From Lentisphaerota bacterium (GTDB taxonomy: Bacteria; Verrucomicrobiota; Lentisphaeria; Victivallales; Victivallaceae), in the NCBI GenBank assembly GCA_015061545.1, contig SUWJ01000003.1, forward strand, positions 1 through 64,000: a stretch of 64,000 nt of DNA, written 5' to 3'. A program made the translations under genes and the position numbers. The notes below the pieces were generated by a model that was not told the origin of the DNA, searched no databases, and saw only the letters and a list, made by a program, of their open reading frames with translations. The first letter of the stretch is position 1. Each line of letters opens with the position of its first letter. Below are positions 17,222 through 25,673 of this stretch, piece after piece.

Positions 17222-18723
17222 AGCGTGTTCATTGCGGATCGTTAATAATGTTATTGCTGCTGCTTTTTTCCGGCGGATGCGCCGTAAAGCCGCTGAACAC
17301 CCTTTCCAGCATGGAAGATTTTTCAAGAGTTAAGGCGGCGCTGGATTTGCGGAAAATCGCGGAAAAAAACACCCTTTCGCTTGCCGGAGCTCAAGCGGCA
17401 GCTTTGCAGAATAATCCGACTTATCAGGCGGCATATCAGGCAATAAAGTCCGCCAAATACCGATACTACCGCTCGCTGGCAGGTTATTTGCCGGTTATTC
17501 AGAGCAATTCGGCGGTAACGCACAGTTTGCGCAACAGCTATCACATAAAAAATCCGCCCGCAGGGATCATGCCTTACGAAAATTATTTTTCTGCCGAAAC
17601 CTCGCTGCAGGCGTCGTGGCTGATTTTTGACGGTTTCGAGCGGGAGTTCGCCGCCCTCATCGCCCGTGAAGATTATAATCAAAGTTTGCTGGAAGATGCC
17701 AATGCCCGACGGCTGCTGCTGCAGGCTGTGGCGTTTGCTTACTACGATATAATGCTTGCCGAAGCGCGGAAAGTCATTGCCGAAGCCGATCTGGAATTTC
17801 AGAATTCATCGCTCAGTCAGGCGCAGAGCCGTTACCGCTTCGGCAAAAACTCCATGGCGGCGGTGCTTAATTTCAAGATTCTCGGTAACGAAGCCCGCAG
17901 CGCAATACTTGCTGCCGCCACCCGGGTCCGGTCAGGCCGTTACGCGCTGGCGGCGCTTATGGGCGGCAGTGCGGAGTATCTGCCTGAAGAAATCAAACTT
18001 GATACATTGCAAATTTCGGAACCATTTAAACTTGAATCGCTGCCAACATACTGCAACATGGCAATCGCCCGCCGCAGCGATCTTGCCGCCATGCGCAGCG
18101 AACTGCAAATAAGCCGCTACCGTCATTTGCAAGGCTATGCGGAGTTTCTGCCCACGGTAAAACTTTTTTACGCAGGGAGTTTCAGCAACAACAATTTCCG
18201 CTATGCCGATTACCGTTACAGCGCTTCCCGTTACAATCACTTTGATAATACTTACGGCGCCACGTTGCAATGGAATCTTTTTGACGGATTTGCGTCTTAC
18301 AATTTGCTGCGGGAACTTGTCACGCAGGAAAATATTGCTCAATATAAGCTGCAGGAGCGATTTTTGCAGGTGATAAACGAAGTCAGCGATGCCCGCGAAA
18401 ATATTGTCAATGCCGCAGGTCAGCTTGAACTCTACCGCCAGACTCTGGAATGGGTTTTTGAACAGCGGAAGCTGGTGCAGGTGGAGTATGATTCCGCACG
18501 GACGACCATCAGCCGTTTGAACGGCGCCCAAAGCGATCTGGTACGGGCGGAAAATATGCTGGCAATCGCGCAAATCGAACTGAACAAAGCCATTATACAG
18601 CTGCAAAGCGCCATCGAAGGCGATATTGCCGCCGTGCCGTCAGGCAGAAATCTTTCGCCTGAGGCAGAGTGTTCATTTGATAAACTGCTGCAAAAACTGG
18701 CAGACAAATTCAAATTGCCCTGA
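17212..18723 (+). CDS. TolC-family outer-membrane efflux lipoprotein
   Basis: The 503-residue protein has a lipoprotein signal peptide with the lipobox FSGGC near residue 23. It then contains two long alpha-helical outer-membrane-efflux repeats (LSLAGAQAAALQNNPTYQAA and, about 200 residues later, the matching second repeat), as in NodT/OprM-type TolC proteins. It would form the trimeric outer-membrane duct of the export system. It overlaps the HlyD gene by 10 bases. A weak hairpin (CTGTTCCG/CGGAGCAG) lies directly after its stop, with no clear T-run. Confidence 0.92.
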   Translation: MGLKRVHCGSLIMLLLLLFSGGCAVKPLNTLSSMEDFSRVKAALDLRKIAEKNTLSLAGAQAAALQNNPTYQAAYQAIKSAKYRYYRSLAGYLPVIQSNSAVTHSLRNSYHIKNPPAGIMPYENYFSAETSLQASWLIFDGFEREFAALIAREDYNQSLLEDANARRLLLQAVAFAYYDIMLAEARKVIAEADLEFQNSSLSQAQSRYRFGKNSMAAVLNFKILGNEARSAILAAATRVRSGRYALAALMGGSAEYLPEEIKLDTLQISEPFKLESLPTYCNMAIARRSDLAAMRSELQISRYRHLQGYAEFLPTVKLFYAGSFSNNNFRYADYRYSASRYNHFDNTYGATLQWNLFDGFASYNLLRELVTQENIAQYKLQERFLQVINEVSDARENIVNAAGQLELYRQTLEWVFEQRKLVQVEYDSARTTISRLNGAQSDLVRAENMLAIAQIELNKAIIQLQSAIEGDIAAVPSGRNLSPEAECSFDKLLQKLADKFKLP

Positions 18724-18872
18724 GCTGTTCCGTCCGGAGCAGAATCTTTCAAAATGGGATGCAGACTGCCGCAGATCGGCGAAAAAAAGGTGTAAAAAAC
18801 AAAAAAATGTCAAAAAGTGCTAAATTTTTGTCAAATAATCCTTTGAATATCGGCAATGTTGTGATATATTTC

Positions 18873-18878
18873 TATAAT
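18873..18878 (+). promoter_or_regulatory. Consensus -10 box upstream of the 1146-residue secreted protein
   Basis: TATAAT stands 78 bases before the ATG at 18956. No good -35 hexamer lies at 16-18 bases (best is CGGCAA), which suggests that an activator may be needed. The 18-base palindrome listed next begins 9 bases downstream, right over the expected transcription start. Confidence 0.5.
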
Positions 18879-18887
18879 GGAGTTTTT

Positions 18888-18905
18888 TCATGCTTCGAAG
18901 CATGA
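18888..18905. promoter_or_regulatory. Perfect 18-bp palindrome, candidate repressor operator
   Basis: TCATGCTTCGAAGCATGA is a perfect palindrome with a central CG, the general form of LacI-family operators. It lies between the TATAAT box and the ribosome site of the 1146-residue glycosidase-like gene. A repressor bound here would block initiation or early elongation. The GntR/LacI regulator at 7712 is one candidate binder, but its GntR DNA-binding domain makes that uncertain. Confidence 0.6.
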
Positions 18906-18955
18906 TTTATCGGCAGAATCAATAAATAATTTTAATTAAATTACGGGAAGTTGTT

Positions 18956-21900
18956 ATGTTGAAAAAATTTCTGGTGCTGTTGATGCTCGGCAGCTGTATT
19001 GCAGCTTGGGCGCAAGTTGTTTTTGAAGTGGAGAAAAATCCCAACGGCAGTTTTGTTGTCAAGCATCGCGGAACGGTGCTGCTGCAGGATATTGCAGCGC
19101 TGGTTGCTGCCAACGGCGATAAACTGCCGCTGAAAGAAGATTACAAAGTTTTGCCCGACGGCACCGGAGTCTGGAATATCTGGAGCGAGGAATATGAGTC
19201 CAAATACCGTATGGAAGTTGTGCTGTCAGGCGATACCAAGCGCGTGGAAATTTCGCTGTTGGGCGAAGCTCCCGCCTGGGCAAAATATCCTGACCGCAAA
19301 ATAAAGATGGTCATGCCGCTGGAGCAGCTCAAAAATGCTCACTTTAAAGGCGTGGTCGGGCTCTCCCGGGGCAATCATATTTTCAAAGAAGGTGTGTTCA
19401 ACGATAAATTGGCAAAAGGTCTGCTGCATGGCGCCAAATGGCGTTTTCTTGCCATCAACGGCGGCGAAAATAAAAAAGTTATCATGGACTTTGACCCCAT
19501 CGGCCCCACCAATCCCTGTCCGCAGTATCCCGTAGGCTGTATTTTCGGTATGGCAATACTGGATAATCAGGGCGATCGGCTCGATATCACCTGCGGCAGC
19601 AGCACCCGCGAAGAAGGCGGCATGACGGGTACCAAGATCGTGCTGAACGAAGGCTCGGCCGATGATTTCAACAAGATCCACGTTTTGCCCCATTATCACT
19701 ACAATCAGCACGTTACACCGATTTTTTACGACAGCTTCGGCGCGGAAAAGACGGGCAAAATGTTCAAACACCTTGATCTCGGCAAGTTTTCTTCAACGGA
19801 AAAACGCGGCTGGATCGAAGGCGAAAATCTGCGCAAAGTTGTCGGTTCGGATGGTGCTTTCTACAGTCATGTTGCCGGCGAAGACGGCATTTTGAAATAC
19901 AATCTGCCGGGAAAAGGTCTTTACATATTCACCTTCCACATGGGCAACAGCAACAAGAGCCGCAACAAGTTTGATTTGAGTATCAACGGTCGGGAATATC
20001 TGGATGATTTTTCTGTTCCCGCCGGGAAAATAGCTCAGGTCAATATTCCCGTCTGGATCACCGGTGATAGTGCCGAAATCGAGTTTGACGGCGATTTTAT
20101 CCTTTCCACTTTGAGTATCCAGTATTTTATCAGCGACAAAGAAGATTACAGCTTTTTCCGCGGTTTCTGGTTCACCGAAGGTTTTGAATCCGCCAACGCA
20201 TATCACAGTAAAGATTATCAGCGGCCGCTCAAGCTGGATGCCGCAGTCAAGATCATCAATATGCCTGTTCCGGGCAGGGAAACGGCGCGTCCTGCTAAAG
20301 AACTCTCCCGCAAGGTGGATAAAGTTGATATGCGCTCCGATAAGATGAAGTGGAGTTTTACCGCCAAGATGAAAACCGTCAACGGTGTACGCGGTACCCT
20401 TAACGAATATCACGATCCCGCGCGTATGCAGCGCTTGATTTCCGAAGCCAAAGCCAACGGCATCAATGTATTTATGCTCAGCGGTATGCACGGCCGCCAC
20501 GGTTTCCCCGGCCGTCTGCAGCAGCAGGCGGAAGATATAAAGATTTTTACCGAAGCCGCCCATAAAGCCAATATCAAAGTGATCGACCATCACGATTCAA
20601 CCTTTATGGAAAACTGGGAACAGGGGCTGCGGGTGATGGCGGAGCGTTCCGGCGAAATGGCTGTGAGTATTTACGACTTTGCCCCCACGCCCCACTTCTG
20701 CCTGAGCAATAAGGATTTTACCGAAACCTATCGCAAATATCTTAAAAATGTACTGGAAGTAAGCAAGGTCGATGGCTTCCAGATCGACGAACTTTCTTAC
20801 TACCGTCACGGCTGCCTGTGCTTCTCCTGCCGCGAGTATTTTGAGCGCGACACCAACTGGCAGCTGCCGATGAACGAACTGGATCCGCGATTGTACAACC
20901 GCAAAAACGATTTGTGGAAGATGTGGTTCACCTGGCGCAAGGTCAATATGGCAAACTGGTGGATCGGTTTGCGCAACTATGTAAAAGATGTAGCGCCGGA
21001 TATGTTCCTTTCCACTTATTGCACTCACCGCGAACAGCTGCAGAGTCTGCCGTCGATCAATCTGCCCTTTGACTTGCTGGAACAGGCGCGGGGAATTGCC
21101 TGGTTCGGGTCGGAAGTTATGCCGCGCAATCCCTACTTTACCGCGCACAGTCTGTTCGTTTACCGCAAGCTCTTCAATATGTTCTGCATCGGCTACAATA
21201 CTCCGCCGATCTGGTCGTGGTACTACACGGGCAACTGGAATGTGTATTACTTCTGCTGGGCAGTCAGCAATATGTTCCAGCAAAGTGCGATGGTCGATGG
21301 TTGGGAAGGCAGCTGTCCTGAAGGGGTATCAGATTTTCTGGCCTTTAACGGCAGCAGCGAAAACCCTGACATATCTTCGCCGATCCACGCGGCGCAGGCT
21401 GCCATACTCTATCATCCTGACAGCCGCGACTACAATACAGGTATATCTTATGAGCCTGATTTCGGCGGTTTTGCCCAGACTTTCCACGGCTGCAATGTGC
21501 CTTACGATATTATTGAGCCGCGGGCGCTGCATAATGCCCAAACGCTGAACAAGTATAAGGTGCTGTTTGTGGTTTCCGCCTCCTGTTTGAATGATTCAGA
21601 TATAAGAGTCATCAAAAAGTTTGCTGCCGACGGCGGAACCGTGGTGCTGACCACCGTAAGCGGTTTGAACGATCATTGGGGCAATCGGCGGGGAACGTGG
21701 GCGTTCCGCGATGTATTCAACGTGCATCCCTATCCGCATTTCTACAAACTTTCGGGGGTGAATCTGCCGGGCAGACCCGTAATCAAGCTGGACAGCAAAA
21801 AGTATCCTTACTACGCTTACTACCGCTTGCAGGGTAAATTCACCGGCGAGGTGATTCTGGAAGGCGTGGATGCGGAAAACAACAGCAAAGTACCGCTGAT

Positions 21901-22396
21901 CATCCGCAAAAAATACGGCAAGGGCGAGTTCTACCACTGCCTGACCAGTATTACGGCGGCGTTTTTCACCGGCGAGTTCCAGCCCAATCAGTCGTACCGT
22001 TATGAATACGATAGAGATATGGAAGGCTTTATGCAAAGCGTATTTGCCAAAATTGCTGAACCCGCCCGTATCTGGAAAGTTCAGGCACCCCGTCTGGTGC
22101 TGGGCGAACTCTATTATCAGAAGTCCGGCGGCTACATAGCGCATTTCCTCAACGCTTCGGGTACGGAGCTGGAAAAAGGCGAAACAGTTCCCAACGGAAC
22201 CAAAGAAGAGGCGTGGCCCGCACTTAAAGAGGATGTGGTCTTTACGCTGCGCGACGGCAAGGTGAGCAGCGCTTACGCTGTTTCGCCGGACTTTAAGGGC
22301 AGAAAAACTCTGAAGGTGGAAAAAGTTGACGGTCAGAGCCGAATCACTCTGCCCAAAGAGTTTATGCGCGCTTACAGTATAGTTTATATAAAATAA
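18956..22396 (+). CDS. Large secreted glycosidase-like protein (paralogue of 35114-38509)
   Basis: The 1146-residue protein has a Sec signal peptide (residues 1-20, ending AWA-Q). It then has an N-terminal beta-sandwich (about 20-270), a carbohydrate-binding-like module (about 275-400) and a TIM-barrel region (about 460-800). An acidic pair Asp611-Glu612 (GFQIDEL) is followed by H-x-C-x-C-x2-C (residues 618-625), resembling the Cys-rich loop of 'hypothetical glycosyl hydrolase' barrels. Residues about 820-960 look like the beta-galactosidase trimerisation (glutamine-amidotransferase-like) domain (YKVLFVVSASCLNDSD). Substrate unknown. It shares this architecture with the 1131-residue protein on the other strand. 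Confidence 0.78.
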   Translation: MLKKFLVLLMLGSCIAAWAQVVFEVEKNPNGSFVVKHRGTVLLQDIAALVAANGDKLPLKEDYKVLPDGTGVWNIWSEEYESKYRMEVVLSGDTKRVEISLLGEAPAWAKYPDRKIKMVMPLEQLKNAHFKGVVGLSRGNHIFKEGVFNDKLAKGLLHGAKWRFLAINGGENKKVIMDFDPIGPTNPCPQYPVGCIFGMAILDNQGDRLDITCGSSTREEGGMTGTKIVLNEGSADDFNKIHVLPHYHYNQHVTPIFYDSFGAEKTGKMFKHLDLGKFSSTEKRGWIEGENLRKVVGSDGAFYSHVAGEDGILKYNLPGKGLYIFTFHMGNSNKSRNKFDLSINGREYLDDFSVPAGKIAQVNIPVWITGDSAEIEFDGDFILSTLSIQYFISDKEDYSFFRGFWFTEGFESANAYHSKDYQRPLKLDAAVKIINMPVPGRETARPAKELSRKVDKVDMRSDKMKWSFTAKMKTVNGVRGTLNEYHDPARMQRLISEAKANGINVFMLSGMHGRHGFPGRLQQQAEDIKIFTEAAHKANIKVIDHHDSTFMENWEQGLRVMAERSGEMAVSIYDFAPTPHFCLSNKDFTETYRKYLKNVLEVSKVDGFQIDELSYYRHGCLCFSCREYFERDTNWQLPMNELDPRLYNRKNDLWKMWFTWRKVNMANWWIGLRNYVKDVAPDMFLSTYCTHREQLQSLPSINLPFDLLEQARGIAWFGSEVMPRNPYFTAHSLFVYRKLFNMFCIGYNTPPIWSWYYTGNWNVYYFCWAVSNMFQQSAMVDGWEGSCPEGVSDFLAFNGSSENPDISSPIHAAQAAILYHPDSRDYNTGISYEPDFGGFAQTFHGCNVPYDIIEPRALHNAQTLNKYKVLFVVSASCLNDSDIRVIKKFAADGGTVVLTTVSGLNDHWGNRRGTWAFRDVFNVHPYPHFYKLSGVNLPGRPVIKLDSKKYPYYAYYRLQGKFTGEVILEGVDAENNSKVPLIIRKKYGKGEFYHCLTSITAAFFTGEFQPNQSYRYEYDRDMEGFMQSVFAKIAEPARIWKVQAPRLVLGELYYQKSGGYIAHFLNASGTELEKGETVPNGTKEEAWPALKEDVVFTLRDGKVSSAYAVSPDFKGRKTLKVEKVDGQSRITLPKEFMRAYSIVYIK

Positions 22397-22441
22397 GCTG
22401 ATTGAATAAACAGACAAATTATAGCAAAGACAGATAAGCTG

Positions 22442-25400
22442 ATGACGAAAATTGATTTTAAAAAACTCGGTACTGCTTCCGAATACCGCTCGGCACCGTT
22501 CTGGTCATGGAACGGCAAGCTGAAGCCTGAAGAGGTGCGGCGGCAGATCAATGTTATGCAGAAAATGGGCATGGGCGGCTTTTATATGCACTCGCGTATG
22601 GGGCTCTCCACCGAATATATGTCTGAAGATTGGTTCGATTCGATCAAAGCCGGCGTGGATGAAGCCCGCAAGCTGGGTATGGAAGCAAACTTTTACGATG
22701 AAGACCGCTGGCCGTCGGGGGCAGGCGGCGGATTTGTAACTGCCGACCGCAAATACCGTATGCGTTATCTGGAGCTTTACAATGCCGATGAAGCAATTCC
22801 GGGGCGGGCGGAAGATGTGCTGCATTGCTGGTATTATGCGGTGCGTACCGACGAAGAAAATCTGTTGCTGGAATACCGGCGCGCCGAAGCGGAGGAAAAG
22901 CTGTCGGCGCCGTGGCGGCTCGTCAAGATCGCAGTCAGGATCGCCCACGATCAGCTGGGGTTCAACAACGCAGCTTATTTGGATACGATGAATCCCGAGG
23001 CGGTGCAGGCTTTTATTGATTTTACCCACGAAAAATATTATGCCGAATGCGGCGATGATTTCGGTAAAGCGGCGCCTTACTTCTTTACCGATGAACCCAA
23101 TTATCTGGATTTGATCGACCATCGCCGCCGTCCGTGGAGCGAACGGATGCCGGAGCTTTTCAAGGCGGAAATGCAAGCGGAGGTAACTGAATTTCTGCCG
23201 GAGTTTTTCTTCCGCAGCAATCAGGATTTTTCGGGCGCCAGATATTGGTATTACCGCATTATCAGCGGACTTTTCTGCGATACATTTATGAGAATGATCG
23301 GCGAATGGTGCGAAAAACATAATATCAAGTTTACCGGTCATGTATTGTTGGAAGATACCCTCAGCCGTCAGGCGTTTGCCGTTGGCGCCGCCATGCCGTG
23401 CTACGAGTATATGCAAATGCCCGGTATTGACCTGCTGACCGAAACGTGGATCGTATTGAACACCGCCCGTCAGGCGGCTTCGGCAGCCCGTCAGCTGGGC
23501 AGAAAACGGGTATTGAGCGAAACTTACGGCTGTACGGGCTGGGATTTTCCGCTGGCAGGCCATAAGGCGCTGGGCGACTGGCAATATGCCATGGGGATCA
23601 ACTACCGCTGTCAGCACCTTTACTGGTACTCCATGCTGGGACAGAGCAAGCGGGATTATCCTGCCAGTATCGGCGGGCAATCGCCGTGGCATGAAGTTTA
23701 TGCGCCGCTGGAAGATTACTTCGGGCGGTTGAGCGAACTGTTGAGCAATGCGGATCTGTGTGCGGATCTGCTGGTGCTGCATCCGATCGAATCGCTGTGG
23801 GGCCGTGTCGGGGATTTTGACAAGGATTTGAGTTATGTCCCCGAAATGGATCGCAAGTTCAATACTCTGGCGGCGCAGCTGGCGGGCAATCACGTTGACT
23901 TTGATTACGGCGACGAAACGCTGCTGAGCCGCTACGGAGCGGTAAAAGATAATGCGCTGGTTATGGGGAAGGTGCTTTACAAAGCAATTTATCTGCCGGA
24001 AGTGCTGACTTTGCGCAGCACAACGGTCAAACTGCTGCAGGAATTTGCTGCTGCGGGCGGCAGGATCTGCTACAGCGGTGCTGTTCCCCGCTATATCGAC
24101 GGCAAGGTCGATAAAGACAATGTTTTAAGCGGACTCTACAGCCACTTCACCCGTCTGGATGAAACCGCTTTTGCGGAAACTCTGGCAGCGGAATTCGGCC
24201 ATTGCTCCATTAAAAACGGTCAGCAGGAAGCCGACGAAATTATCAGCTGCGTCAAAAAGATCGACGGAGATACCCGCTTGATTTTTGCGGCAAATATGGG
24301 CTGCAAAATCGGTGATGATATTTTCGATCAACCCTGGGTACTGGATCGGCAGACCGGATTTGAGTCGCTGCAATGGTCGCTTAAAAACGGCAGCGGCTGC
24401 ACGGTGCGCGAGCTGGATATTTACAGCGGCGAACTTTACGAAGTCGATTTCCGCAACGAAAACGGCACTTTGGTCTGGAATAGCGCTATGGAACCTTTGC
24501 AGTCCCGCTGCTATATTATCGGGCCGACGGAAGCTCTGATCTGTATTGCGCCGCCTGCGGACGGTACAGCTGCAGCAAAAATAGAATTGCAGCCCCAGGC
24601 AACTGTGTTTTCCGAAAAAAATCTGCTGGTGCTGGATCATGCCGATATCCGTATCGAAGGCGAATTGGCGGCAAAAAACGAATACGTTCTGGAAGCGGAT
24701 AAACTTTTCCGCGAAAAGCTGGGGGTGAATCCCCGCGGAGGCGCGGCGCTGCAGCCGTGGAAAATGGCGGAACAACCGACGCATGATATTGCCTTTGAGC
24801 TGGATTTTGCTTTTGAGTGCGGCAGTTATCTGCCGACTGATCTGCATTTGGTAATGGAATCGCCTGAACTTTTTGCCATCGAAGTCAACGGCGCAGCGCA
24901 AAGTAATAAAAGTTGCGGTTTCTGGTGCGATCCGGCGCTGGAACTGGTGGCGCTTCCGCCGGAGGTGCTGCAATGCGGAGTCAACCACATAAAGCTGCGC
25001 GGCAAGTACAACGGCAATTTTGCGGGGCTGGAGGCGATTTACCTTTACGGCGATTTCGGCGTGGATCAGCAGGATCGTATAATTGCTGCCGGAAATATCG
25101 TTGCCGGGTGCAGTTTGACCGATCAGGCAATGCCGTACTATTCGGGGAATACAACATACAACTATAAATTCCGAATGGAAAAAGCCGGTCGCTGTAAACT
25201 TGATATCGGCAAGTGGCACGGTTCGGCACTGGGTGTCCGCTGGGATAACGGCGAAGAAAAACTGTTTTACAGTCAGCCCTACACCATGAATTCCGCAGTT
25301 CTGGAAGCGGGCGAACACTCGCTGCAAATCACGGTGTACGGGCACCGCCGCAACGCCTTCGGCCCTTTCTACTGGCACAAATCCTACAGTTGGATCGGAT

Positions 25401-25492
25401 GGTACGAGTTCCAGATCGTGGAAACGCAGAAAAAGCTGCTGGTTGATCTGGGTTTGACAGGTTCCGTAAAATTGACCGCATTATCTGATTGA
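22442..25492 (+). CDS. Cytosolic glycoside hydrolase-like protein, GH106-like
   Basis: This 1016-residue protein has no signal peptide. It begins with a barrel motif PFWSWNGKL followed by MGMGGFYMHSRMGL, found in proteins related to GH106 alpha-L-rhamnosidases. Candidate catalytic acids are Glu218 (FFTDEP) and Glu360 (LSETYG). A Rossmann-like amidotransferase fold (about 430-590) follows, and jelly-roll domains end the protein. It starts 45 bases after the secreted paralogue, though its ribosome site is weak. The likely job is to cut oligosaccharides already inside the cell. The family assignment rests on motif resemblance and is only moderate. Confidence 0.68.
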   Translation: MTKIDFKKLGTASEYRSAPFWSWNGKLKPEEVRRQINVMQKMGMGGFYMHSRMGLSTEYMSEDWFDSIKAGVDEARKLGMEANFYDEDRWPSGAGGGFVTADRKYRMRYLELYNADEAIPGRAEDVLHCWYYAVRTDEENLLLEYRRAEAEEKLSAPWRLVKIAVRIAHDQLGFNNAAYLDTMNPEAVQAFIDFTHEKYYAECGDDFGKAAPYFFTDEPNYLDLIDHRRRPWSERMPELFKAEMQAEVTEFLPEFFFRSNQDFSGARYWYYRIISGLFCDTFMRMIGEWCEKHNIKFTGHVLLEDTLSRQAFAVGAAMPCYEYMQMPGIDLLTETWIVLNTARQAASAARQLGRKRVLSETYGCTGWDFPLAGHKALGDWQYAMGINYRCQHLYWYSMLGQSKRDYPASIGGQSPWHEVYAPLEDYFGRLSELLSNADLCADLLVLHPIESLWGRVGDFDKDLSYVPEMDRKFNTLAAQLAGNHVDFDYGDETLLSRYGAVKDNALVMGKVLYKAIYLPEVLTLRSTTVKLLQEFAAAGGRICYSGAVPRYIDGKVDKDNVLSGLYSHFTRLDETAFAETLAAEFGHCSIKNGQQEADEIISCVKKIDGDTRLIFAANMGCKIGDDIFDQPWVLDRQTGFESLQWSLKNGSGCTVRELDIYSGELYEVDFRNENGTLVWNSAMEPLQSRCYIIGPTEALICIAPPADGTAAAKIELQPQATVFSEKNLLVLDHADIRIEGELAAKNEYVLEADKLFREKLGVNPRGGAALQPWKMAEQPTHDIAFELDFAFECGSYLPTDLHLVMESPELFAIEVNGAAQSNKSCGFWCDPALELVALPPEVLQCGVNHIKLRGKYNGNFAGLEAIYLYGDFGVDQQDRIIAAGNIVAGCSLTDQAMPYYSGNTTYNYKFRMEKAGRCKLDIGKWHGSALGVRWDNGEEKLFYSQPYTMNSAVLEAGEHSLQITVYGHRRNAFGPFYWHKSYSWIGWYEFQIVETQKKLLVDLGLTGSVKLTALSD

Positions 25493-25507
25493 GCCGCAGT
25501 AAATGCC

Positions 25508-25541
25508 GCCCGATTATTTGTTCAACAGTAAATAATCGGGC
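25508..25541. repeat. Perfect 12-bp hairpin after the GH106-like gene
   Basis: GCCCGATTATTT (25508-25519) pairs perfectly with AAATAATCGGGC (25530-25541) around a 10-base loop. It is followed by A rather than T residues on the plus strand, so it is not a standard intrinsic terminator. It may protect the mRNA 3' end or assist factor-dependent termination. Confidence 0.65.
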
Positions 25542-25673
25542 AAAAAAGCTGTTGGAAGGTTGTAATAAACTTGAAACAGGTTATATTAACTTTGGCAAAG
25601 ATGGCGTTATACAAGCGGGAAAGCTCTTTGGCAATATAAAAAGTGCTTTTTCAGATAATATGGAGTTGGGCGT

